A program made the translations under genes and the position numbers. The notes under the pieces are model-generated. The model was not told the DNA's origin, searched no databases, and saw only the letters and a program-made list of their open reading frames with translations. From Candidatus Hebobacteria bacterium (GTDB taxonomy: Bacteria > Armatimonadota > Hebobacteria > Hebobacterales > Hebobacteraceae), in the NCBI GenBank assembly GCA_029821235.1, contig JALGTT010000164.1:1-6543 (forward strand): a DNA stretch of 6,543 bases. The letters run 5' to 3'. Shown one piece after another: positions 1 through 5,382 of this stretch (the stretch's first letter is position 1; every line of letters begins with the position of its first letter).

Positions 1-1453
1 CGCCTCGGCCATCACGCTCACCACGTGTGCATGGTGGTGCTGCACCGGCACCAGGCGCACGCCGGAGAGCGACCGCGCCCACTGTGTGCTCAGGTAGCCG
101 GGGTGGAGGTCGTGTGCGATCACCTCCGGCTCCACTTCGAAGAGCCGCTGGAAGTGCTCCACCGCCCGCGCGAAGTAGTCCAGCACCTCGGCGGTGTCGA
201 GGTCGCCGATGTGCTGGCTGAGGATCGCCTCCCCTCTCCGCAGCAGGCAGAAGGTGTGCTTGTGGTATCCGCCCACCGCCAGCACGGCGGGAGGATCACC
301 CGAGGACACCTCCAAGTCCACGGGCACCGCGCGCGGCACATAACCTCGCGCCCGGCGGACCGGAATCACCAGATCGCCCTCCACCCGCACCACCGAGTCG
401 TCGCACGGCACCGCGATTTCGCGGTTGTGGGAGAGGATATGGTCGGCGATGCCGCCAAGTTTGGCGCGCGCCTCGTCGTCCCGGTGGACGATGGGCTCCT
501 CCGCCAGGTTGCCGGAGGTCATCACCAGCGCGGGGGGCGACTCCGCCAGCAGCTCCGTGGGCGAGGCCGCCGCCCGGCCGGGCGGGCATGATGACGATGG
601 GGCTCTCCGGCGAGGTGAGCAGCGCGGCCGCGGTGGAGGAAACCTCCGCCACCCGCCGCGCCTCCGCCAGGTCACGCACCATGATCGCGAACGGCTTCTG
701 CCCGCGTCCCTTGCGGGTGCGAAGCCTCTCCACCGCCTCCGGGCTGCGCGCGTCACACGCGAGATGGTAGCCGCCCAGGCCCTTGATGGCGACTATCTTC
801 CCCTCGGCCAGCAGACGCGCCACGCGGCCGATCAGCGCGCGGTCGTCTGCCGCAGGGCGGGCACTTGCATGCCCGCCATCCAATTGCAGATGCGGCCCGC
901 ACACCGGGCAGGCAATCGGCTCGGCGTGGAACCGGCGGTCCTCGGGATTCGCGTATTCGGCCCGGCACTCCGGGCACATCTGGAAGACGGACATCGTCGT
1001 CTGGGCGCGGTCGTAGGGGATACCCAGGACGATGCTGAAGCGGGGGCCGCAATTGGTGCAGTTGGTGAACGGATACGCGTGACGCCGGTCGGCGGGGTCG
1101 GCGATCTCTGCGGCGCAGTGCTCGCAGAGCGCGACATCGGGGGGGATGAGGGCGGTGGGGCGCTCCCCGGCGTCGCTGGTGATGATGTGGAACCCCGTCT
1201 CCCCGGTGGGGGACATCTCGGCGGTCGCCACCTCGCCGATGCGCGCCAGCGGGGGCGCCTCCGCGGACAGCCGGCGGGCGAACTCATCCACCGCCTCTGG
1301 GTCGCCTTCCACCTCTATTGCCACTCCCTCGGGCGTATTGCGCACCGAGCCTGCCAGGGAGAGAGAGGCGGCGAGCCGGTAGACGAAGGGGCGGAACCCC
1401 ACCCCTTGTACGGTGCCGCTCACCAGCAGTTGACGACGAACCCTTCTCTCCAT
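1..1453 (-). pseudogene. hypF: Carbamoyltransferase HypF ([NiFe]-hydrogenase maturation), frameshifted and cut by the left edge
   Basis: HypF uses carbamoyl phosphate and ATP to carbamoylate the C-terminal cysteine of HypE, the source of the cyanide ligands of [NiFe] hydrogenases; it is cytoplasmic. From the ATG at 1453 the protein shows an acylphosphatase-like domain (residues 7-90, VSGTVQGVGFRPFVYRLA at 11-28), two zinc fingers with paired cysteines (C110/C113 with C132/C135, C160/C163 with C182/C185), then a YrdC-like domain (KGLGGYHLACDA at 224-235, KGRGQKPFAIMV at 248-259). After PIVIMPARPGG (about residues 285-295) the frame is lost. It resumes in another frame from about 564 downward with SPTELLAESPPALVMTSGN, then CDDSVVR, RRARGYVPRAV, LSQHIGDLDTAEVLDYFARA and VQHHHAHVVSVMAE of the Kae1-like domain, and runs off at base 1. 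About 20 residues are missing at the join compared with E. coli HypF, so this is a small deletion that shifts the frame. The frame is open further upstream to 1618, but that stretch overlaps comF and resembles nothing, so I chose 1453; a GTG at 1459 is possible. Identity is sure; whether the lesion is real is not. Confidence 0.9.
559..590 (-). other. Frameshift/deletion junction inside hypF
   Basis: Reading the minus strand, the upstream frame encodes SPIVIMPARPGG and the downstream frame takes over as SPTELLAESPPALVMTSGN. The family normally has about 40 residues between PIVLL and VMTSGN; here about 20 remain. The lost part should include the conserved APG(L/V)xxxGVMLPYxPxH segment. The hexamer TCGCCC (plus-strand 559-564) sits where either side of the deletion could have begun, since LAP (CTC GCC CC) and YSP (TAC TCG CCC) would both contain it. 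Recombination between such short repeats is an inference; the original sequence is not visible. Confidence 0.75.
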
Positions 1454-1497
1454 TCTCACGTTACCTGCGCGCGGCCCTGCCTCCGGGACGGACGCGC

Positions 1498-2268
1498 TTA
1501 CTGATTCGCCGCGGCCGCCCTCAGGTCCGCCCCCGGTCTCCGCCACTGCGGGAGCGGGCGGGCCAGCGTGAACAGTCTTACCTCCGCGGCCTCCGCGCGG
1601 CGCAGGACGCGGGCGCACTCCACAAGCGTGGCGCCGGTGGTGAACAGGTCGTCAATCAGCAGCACCCGCTGTCCCGCGATCTCCTCCTGGAGGCGGGGTG
1701 CGAAGGCGTCCCGCACATTGGCGCGGCGGGAAGCCGGCGGCAGTTCGACCTGGGGGAGCGTGGGGCGAACGCGGTCGAGCAACCGTTTCACGGGCCTCGC
1801 CACCGCCTCCGCCACCTCCTCGGCCAGCAGCGCGGACTGGTTGAATCCCCGCTCCCGCAGGCGGGAGGGATGCAGGGGAACGGGGCAGACCACGTCCACG
1901 TTCTCCACCTCCAACTCGGCCGCCAGCCCCCGCTCCAGTGCCTCGCACATCAGCCCGCCCAGGGGCGCGCCCAACACCATCTGGCCGTGGTACTTGAACC
2001 GATAGACGGCCTGCACCAGGGGGCCGGTGTAGTAGGCCGCGGCGCGGGCCCGGGCGAAGGGCCGCCGGCCGGAGCGGCAGCGCGGGCAGGTGGGAGCGGC
2101 CTTGGCGAGGGGGTCGAAGGGTTCGCCGCAGACCCGGCACACCGGCGGCTCCACGAACTCGATCTCGGACCGGCACTCCGCGCAGATGGGGGCCGCACCC
2201 AGCCGCCCACAGGCCTCGCAGCGGGGCGGATAGAGCAGGTCGAGAAAGCCGCGCACGAGTGGATGCAT
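1498..2268 (-). CDS. comF: ComF family protein (double zinc ribbon plus phosphoribosyltransferase fold)
   Basis: The protein is 256 residues, close to the usual ComF length. Four CxxC pairs near the N-terminus (C17/C20, C29/C32, C44/C47, C61/C64) form the double zinc ribbon. They are followed by a type I phosphoribosyltransferase domain with FKYHG (91-95), PVPLHPSRLRERGFNQS (129-145), RxRxTxPQxxL and RRANVRDAF (around 166-189), and the PRPP-binding loop RVLLIDDLFTTGAT (201-214). In competent bacteria ComF acts in the cytoplasm during DNA uptake and associates with the ComFA helicase and DprA. In most genomes, as here, it stands apart from competence genes and its substrate is unknown (also called GntX or amidophosphoribosyltransferase-like). 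The ATG at 2268 gives the canonical N-terminus just before the first zinc ribbon; upstream there is only a weak GGTGAAG-like ribosome site. hypF starts 44 bp downstream, so the two are probably co-transcribed. No defect is seen. Confidence 0.93.
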   Translation of the reverse strand: MHPLVRGFLDLLYPPRCEACGRLGAAPICAECRSEIEFVEPPVCRVCGEPFDPLAKAAPTCPRCRSGRRPFARARAAAYYTGPLVQAVYRFKYHGQMVLGAPLGGLMCEALERGLAAELEVENVDVVCPVPLHPSRLRERGFNQSALLAEEVAEAVARPVKRLLDRVRPTLPQVELPPASRRANVRDAFAPRLQEEIAGQRVLLIDDLFTTGATLVECARVLRRAEAAEVRLFTLARPLPQWRRPGADLRAAAANQ

Positions 2269-2356
2269 GTATCAGTTCTTCACCAGTAGGGGAACGGTCC
2301 CTGTCTCTCCGCGCGAGATTCCCACGGTCCTCACCGCGATGGCGGGGCAAGAAGTA

Positions 2357-2384
2357 GGGGGCCGCGCCTTGCGGCGCGGCCCCC
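2357..2384 (-). terminator. Intrinsic terminator-like hairpin after the FmdB gene
   Basis: A perfect 12-bp inverted repeat (GGGGGCCGCGCC, 2357-2368, with its complement at 2373-2384) encloses a 4-base loop. On the minus strand the loop reads GCAA, a GNRA-type stable tetraloop. The stem begins 30 bp after the fmdB stop codon and on the minus strand is followed by TACTTCTT, a moderately T-rich tail, as expected for Rho-independent termination of the kinase-fmdB transcript. The plus-strand side is not T-rich. It implies that comF-hypF have their own promoter in 2269-2356, though I cannot point to convincing -35/-10 boxes there. Confidence 0.8.
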
Positions 2385-2414
2385 GATGTTCGCTGCTCTC
2401 AGCGATAAGGTGTG

Positions 2415-2684
2415 CTAACTCTTGTCGTTCTTGTCGTTCTTGGCGCCGCTCTTGGCGGGCGCCTTGTCCTTCCCGGACTCGGAGGTCTCGGCTTTCTTGC
2501 GGCCCTTGCTCGGGTAGTCGGTCACGTGAAAGCCCGATCCCTTGAAGATGATGCCGACCGGATGGAACACCTTGCGGGCCCGCCCCCCGCATTCGGGGCA
2601 TCGGGGAAGGGAGCGGGCAGTCGCCTTGCGATAGGCCTCGAAACCATGGCCGCACTCAGTACATTGGAAGTCGTAATAGGGCAT
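2415..2684 (-). CDS. FmdB family zinc-ribbon protein with charged C-terminal tail
   Basis: This 89-residue protein has the FmdB/CxxC_CxxC_SSSS regulatory-protein pattern: MPYYDFQCTECGHGFEA at the start, zinc ligands C8/C11 and C29/C32 (RCPECGG), and the family signature KGSGFHVTDY at 48-57. FmdB-type proteins are small cytoplasmic zinc ribbons once proposed to regulate formamidase/amidase genes; their real role is unsettled. Residues from about 59 onward form a lysine-, serine- and aspartate-rich low-complexity tail, ending in a tandem Asn-Asp-Lys repeat encoded by two identical 9-bp units (2421-2438). The tail is probably disordered. The gene starts 28 bp after the kinase stop, with no clear ribosome site of its own, so translation may depend on the upstream gene. 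A terminator hairpin follows. The family call is strong; the function is not known. Confidence 0.9.
   Translation of the reverse strand: MPYYDFQCTECGHGFEAYRKATARSLPRCPECGGRARKVFHPVGIIFKGSGFHVTDYPSKGRKKAETSESGKDKAPAKSGAKNDKNDKS
2421..2438. repeat. Two perfect tandem 9-bp units in the fmdB tail
   Basis: The unit CTTGTCGTT occurs twice head to tail and a third degenerate copy (CTTGGCGCC) follows. On the minus strand it encodes repeated Asn-Asp-Lys. Its length is a multiple of three, so copy-number change would alter only the tail length. Confidence 0.85.
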
Positions 2685-2712
2685 GATTGATGTGACAGGG
2701 TCAGCCTGCCTG

Positions 2713-3720
2713 CTACACCTCCTCTACTGTCAATCCTCTTCGTGCGATATGGAACGGCAGCACGGTGGCCCCCGCGCCCTGAAGCGCGGCCTCCACCGCC
2801 TGCCGGGTTCCTTCGCGGACGAACGTTATCATACACCCTCCGCCCCCCGCTCCGCAAATCTTGGAGGCGAGGGCCCCCGCCCCCTTGGCCGCCTCCACCA
2901 TCCCGTCGATCTCGGGGGTGGTCACCCCTTCGGCAAGTTGTTTGCGGGCCTGCCACTCCTCGTCCAGCAACTCCGCGAACCGCTCGAGGTCGAAATCCAG
3001 CAGCGCTTCCCTCATCTCCGAGGCGATCCGCTTGATGGTGTGCATGGATTCCCGCGAGCGGCCAGAGTCCTCGATGAACCGCTTCATCATCTCCCAGTTG
3101 TTGGTCCCGGAGAAGTGGGAGGCGCCCGTGAAGCTGAGCACGACGCGCTCCTCGAACTCCCGCAAACGCCCCTCCTCCAGAATCAGCGATTCCTGTGACC
3201 ATCCCCGCACCCCGAAATGGAAGGCGTTGACTCCCCCGTACACCGCCGCCAGATAGTCCTGCTTGCCGGTGGGAATGGCGATCACCTGGGCCTCCAGATT
3301 GGCCCCCAGGTCCACGAAGTCGGCGCGCGGCGTGTCGGTGGCATTGATGGCGTCGAGGGCCCCGCTGAGCGCGATCAGCAGAGACGATGAGCCTCCCAGG
3401 CCGGAGCCGTGGGGGGCGAGGTTGTTGGTGGTGACGTTGACGCCGGTGCGGGGCGCGTAGAACTTCACCACCCTCGCCACCAGGCTCAACTCCTGGTCGA
3501 GGGGCAGGTCCGCCAGCGAGGGCGCGCTCAGCGCCGCCCCCGTATCCTCGGATACCAGGTGTATCTCGCGGTCCTTGCGGGTCTCGATGCGGACCCTGCT
3601 CCACAGGTCAATCGCCGCATTGTTGGTCACCCCGCCCTCGAGAAACAGATAGAGCGGATAGAGGTCCAACGTGCCCCCGGAGAGGTCAATGCGGGTCGGT
3701 GTGCGTGCTTCTACGATCAT
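2713..3720 (-). CDS. GHMP-family sugar kinase, resembling D-glycero-D-manno-heptose 7-phosphate kinase (HddA-like)
   Basis: A complete 335-residue GHMP-superfamily kinase, which phosphorylates a small-molecule hydroxyl with ATP in the cytoplasm. Motif 1 is TPTRIDLSGGTLDLYPLY (7-24), motif 2 the ATP-binding GSGLGGSSS (105-113), and motif 3 the glycine-rich KICGAGGGGCM (287-297). GKQDYLAAVYGG (152-163) matches the HddA-type block that holds the conserved aspartate. Length and block order fit HddA-like kinases better than galactokinase or mevalonate kinase. Heptose 7-phosphate kinases normally sit with an isomerase (GmhA) and a nucleotidyltransferase (HddC); neither is next to it, so the substrate (heptose 7-phosphate, fucose, or another sugar) stays open. 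It is first in a probable transcript with fmdB, has an AGGAG-type ribosome site 8 bases before the ATG, and a sigma70-like promoter further upstream. No disruption is seen. Confidence 0.88.
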   Translation of the reverse strand: MIVEARTPTRIDLSGGTLDLYPLYLFLEGGVTNNAAIDLWSRVRIETRKDREIHLVSEDTGAALSAPSLADLPLDQELSLVARVVKFYAPRTGVNVTTNNLAPHGSGLGGSSSLLIALSGALDAINATDTPRADFVDLGANLEAQVIAIPTGKQDYLAAVYGGVNAFHFGVRGWSQESLILEEGRLREFEERVVLSFTGASHFSGTNNWEMMKRFIEDSGRSRESMHTIKRIASEMREALLDFDLERFAELLDEEWQARKQLAEGVTTPEIDGMVEAAKGAGALASKICGAGGGGCMITFVREGTRQAVEAALQGAGATVLPFHIARRGLTVEEV

Positions 3721-3728
3721 CGCCCTTT

Positions 3729-3734
3729 CTCCTC
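3729..3734 (-). promoter_or_regulatory. Ribosome binding site of the GHMP kinase
   Basis: The minus strand reads GAGGAG with 8 bases to the ATG at 3720, which supports that start codon. Confidence 0.75.
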
Positions 3735-3802
3735 ACGTAATGCGGGGCAGAGTGCCCACAGGTGCCAAACAGAGGGGAGAACGGAAGCTCGGTCGGGGCC
3801 AT

Positions 3803-3832
3803 AGTGTAGCGTTGGGTTGTCCGGGCGGTCAA
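3803..3832 (-). promoter_or_regulatory. Sigma70-like promoter for the GHMP kinase-fmdB transcript
   Basis: On the minus strand a -35 box TTGACC (3827-3832, 5 of 6 consensus bases) is followed after 18 bases by a -10 box TACACT (3803-3808, 4 of 6). This would start transcription near 3796 and leave a leader of about 75 nt. In such GC-rich DNA a chance match of this quality is less likely, but no transcription data support it. Confidence 0.5.
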
Positions 3833-3980
3833 GGACTGACAACCACTACATGACCTCTGGGCTCGCCACGAGAGTGCCAACATTCGCCCTGGCGGACAGA
3901 GACCGCCGCGGCATCCGGTGCCGGCGAGGAGGAGGGCGGCCGCCGGCCTCCGTCTGCCTACTCGTTGTACTGATAATTGA

Positions 3981-4010
3981 TTGTATGGCCGCACCGCAAC
4001 GGGGTAGCAT
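3981..4010 (+). promoter_or_regulatory. Possible promoter of the glutamine synthetase gene
   Basis: TTGTAT (3981-3986) and TAGCAT (4005-4010) are 18 bases apart and lie in the AT-rich island before the gene. Both boxes match the consensus only partly (3 and 4 of 6). GATAAT at 3972-3977 is a better -10 box but has no -35 partner. I see no clear binding site for a nitrogen regulator. Confidence 0.25.
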
Positions 4011-4071
4011 AGTGGCCGATTGGCTATGTGGCTGCACGATCCACATCCAAGTCAAAGAACTTATCGAGACT

Positions 4072-4077
4072 GGAGGT
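4072..4077 (+). promoter_or_regulatory. Ribosome binding site of glutamine synthetase
   Basis: GGAGGT lies 8 bases before the ATG at 4086. This strong site fixes the start of the gene, even though the protein's first frame is interrupted further on. Confidence 0.8.
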
Positions 4078-4085
4078 AGTAACTG

Positions 4086-5281
4086 ATGTATTCGGACTCT
4101 GATGGTCGTCCTTCTCTCTGTGAAATGGTGGAGGCGCGTTTCACAGATCTCCCGGGCCGCGTAAAGGCGATGGCGATTCCCTTGAGCGCTCCCGCCGACG
4201 ACCCCGCGCGAATCGCGCAGGACCCGGCGGTGGCGGCCGGCATCGGCGTGGACGGATCCCGAACGGAGAATACGCGCCCTTCCCACTCTCCCCCCGAGGC
4301 CGCCTGAAGGCCGTGCTGGCGGAGCACCTGGGGAAGGGACAGCGAATCGACATCAAGCCGGAGCTGGAGTTCTATTTTCTCTCCCCGGATGCCGGGCCGG
4401 CCGATGACGCGGGGTATCTGGACGTATACCCCAGGGACGAAATGCCTCAGCACATGGATCGTCTTTACCGCACCTTGAAGGCGATGAAGATTCCCGTGGA
4501 ACGAGTCCACCACGAGAACGGGCCGGGGCAGGTGGAGGCGGAGCTGGATTTCGCGCCCATCCTCGCCCAGGCAGATCATCTCTTCGCCGCCAAGGCGGCC
4601 GTCCGCGCCATCGCGCACCAGGCCGGCCTGCGGGCGTCCTTCCTCCCCAAGCCCTTCGCGGGCATCGCGGGCAGCGGCATGCACATCCATCTCCGTCTCT
4701 TCGAGGGTGAGCGCAATCTCTTCGGCGCGGGCCCGGGAGAGTTGTCCGAAACGGCGAAGCACTTCGCGGCCGGCCTGCTGGCCCATGCCCCGGCGCTCAC
4801 CGCCGTCTGCAACCCCAGCGTCAACTCTTACAAGAGGCTGGTGCCGGGACAGGAGGCGCCGGTCTACATCTGTTGGGGAGAACGGAACCGGTCGGCGCTG
4901 GTGCGCGTGCCGCTCTTCACCGACCCGGCCAAGGCCGCCATCGAGTTTCGCTCCCCGGATGCCACCGCGAACTTCTACCTGGCGCTGGCCGCGTTGGTGA
5001 GCGCGGGCATGGACGGGGTGCGGCGGAAGGCGGCCCCGCCCGAGCCGCGGAGCGAGGACGTGTACGCGCTCTCGCCCGCCGACCTGGAGCGATTGGGCAT
5101 CGCCCCTCTGCCGGGCAACCTGGGAGAGGCGCTGGACGCGCTGGAGCGCGATGAGGTGGTGCTGGAGGCGCTGGGGGAGCAGGTGGCGCCCCGGTTCCTT
5201 GACCTCCACCGGGCGGCCTGGGATGAATACCTCCATCAGGCGGTCACCGACTGGGAGCTGGAGGCCTACGGGGAACTCTGA
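4086..5281 (+). pseudogene. glnA: Type I glutamine synthetase (glutamate-ammonia ligase), frameshifted with an internal deletion
   Basis: Glutamine synthetase makes glutamine from glutamate, ammonia and ATP in the cytoplasm as a dodecamer. The first frame (4086 on) gives the beta-grasp domain: RFTDLPGRVKAMAIP, then GIGVDGS at the position of the family's GxGFDGSS. There it breaks. The second frame, open from upstream of 4262, gives PNGEYAPFPLSPRGRLKAVL and then the complete catalytic domain to 5281. Counted from the GTG at 4313, visible active-site blocks are KPELEFYF (15-22), HHENGPGQVE (66-75), GSGMHIH (120-126), NSYKRL (161-166), ERNRSALVRVP (180-190) and IEFRSPDATANFYLALA (200-216). About 40 residues (the GFxxxxxSDxxLxPDxxT and CDI region) are missing at the join. 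With them the protein would be about 440 residues, the type I length. It could be a glnA-like paralogue such as a gamma-glutamylpolyamine synthetase; the PGQVE and AGSGMH variants leave this open. Without the missing part the enzyme should not work. Confidence 0.88.
4250..4262 (+). other. Frameshift/deletion junction inside glutamine synthetase
   Basis: The first frame reads VDGS up to about 4259, then continues as unrelated sequence to a stop near 4307. The second frame reads IPNGEYAPFPLSPRG from about 4256. In intact type I enzymes roughly 40 residues separate these two points, so about 120 bases (not a multiple of three) are absent. ATCC at 4256-4259 is shared by both sides (Gly-Ser GGA TCC and Ile-Pro ATC CCG) and could be the short repeat at the break; that is inference. 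Confidence 0.75.
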
Positions 5282-5298
5282 CCCTTCCCCGCGAAAGA

Positions 5299-5361
5299 GG
5301 CGTGGTCGAGAGGGAAGGAGGGGCGCCTGAGAGAAGTCCTTTTCCGTCTCTCGACCGCGCC
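5299..5361 (+). terminator. Long hairpin between glutamine synthetase and the HEAT-repeat gene
   Basis: A 14-base arm GGCGTGGTCGAGAG (5299-5312) pairs with CTCTCGACCGCGCC (5348-5361); the only non-Watson-Crick pair is one G-U wobble. Inside it, GGAA (5313-5316) pairs with TTCC (5342-5345) and GGA (5317-5319) with TCC (5337-5339). It starts 18 bp after the glutamine synthetase stop, so a terminator role is likely. Neither strand has a real T-tract after the stem, so it may instead be a Rho-dependent end, an mRNA-stabilising element or a REP-like repeat unit. Confidence 0.55.
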
Positions 5362-5367
5362 TGGGTG

Positions 5368-5374
5368 AAGGGGG
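5368..5374 (+). promoter_or_regulatory. Ribosome binding site of the HEAT-repeat gene
   Basis: AAGGGGG lies 8 bases before the ATG at 5383. It favours this start over the in-frame GTG at 5365, which overlaps the site. Confidence 0.5.
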
Positions 5375-5382
5375 TTGCAATC

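Larger units (their letters stand above)
3721..4085. other. Divergent intergenic region between GHMP kinase and glutamine synthetase
   Basis: These 365 bases separate two divergently read genes. The left third holds the kinase promoter and ribosome site. The middle (3920-3947) has a 7-bp inverted repeat, GCCGGCG and CGCCGGC around a 14-base spacer, which may be chance in GC-rich DNA. The part from 3963 to 4070 is clearly more AT-rich than its surroundings, as expected for a promoter and leader of glutamine synthetase. I see no gene with family resemblance, no tRNA and no recognised riboswitch here. Confidence 0.6.

Noticed and set aside
425..1504. Long plus-strand open frame opposite hypF
   Set aside because: It is antisense to conserved HypF domains, its product is Arg/Gly/Ala-rich with no recognisable motif, and long antisense frames are common in high-GC DNA.
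1454..1618. Upstream extension of the hypF frame, adding about 55 residues
   Set aside because: It overlaps the 3' end of comF, is rich in Pro, Gly and Arg, and has no family resemblance; HypF proteins begin close to the RRQLLVSGTVQGVGF block.
1498..2268. comF as a sign of a DNA-uptake locus
   Set aside because: No comFA, comEC, dprA or pilus gene is present, and isolated comF genes occur in many bacteria that are not known to be competent.
2522..3604. Long minus-strand frame overlapping the kinase and fmdB
   Set aside because: It is out of frame with the clear GHMP motifs and crosses the kinase stop and the fmdB start; its product is Gly/Arg-rich shadow sequence.
3920..3947. Short inverted repeat taken as an operator or terminator
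   Set aside because: Only 7 bp of pure G/C pairing with a 14-base spacer, which is expected by chance in this composition.
3817..4086. Small plus-strand frame (89 codons) in the divergent intergenic region
   Set aside because: It has no ribosome site at its GTG start, its composition is irregular, it resembles no family and it overlaps the minus-strand promoter; only its TGATG end is worth noting.
4061..5380. 440-codon minus-strand frame opposite glutamine synthetase
   Set aside because: The plus strand carries every glutamine synthetase active-site block; the antisense product has no motif and reflects GC-rich codon bias.
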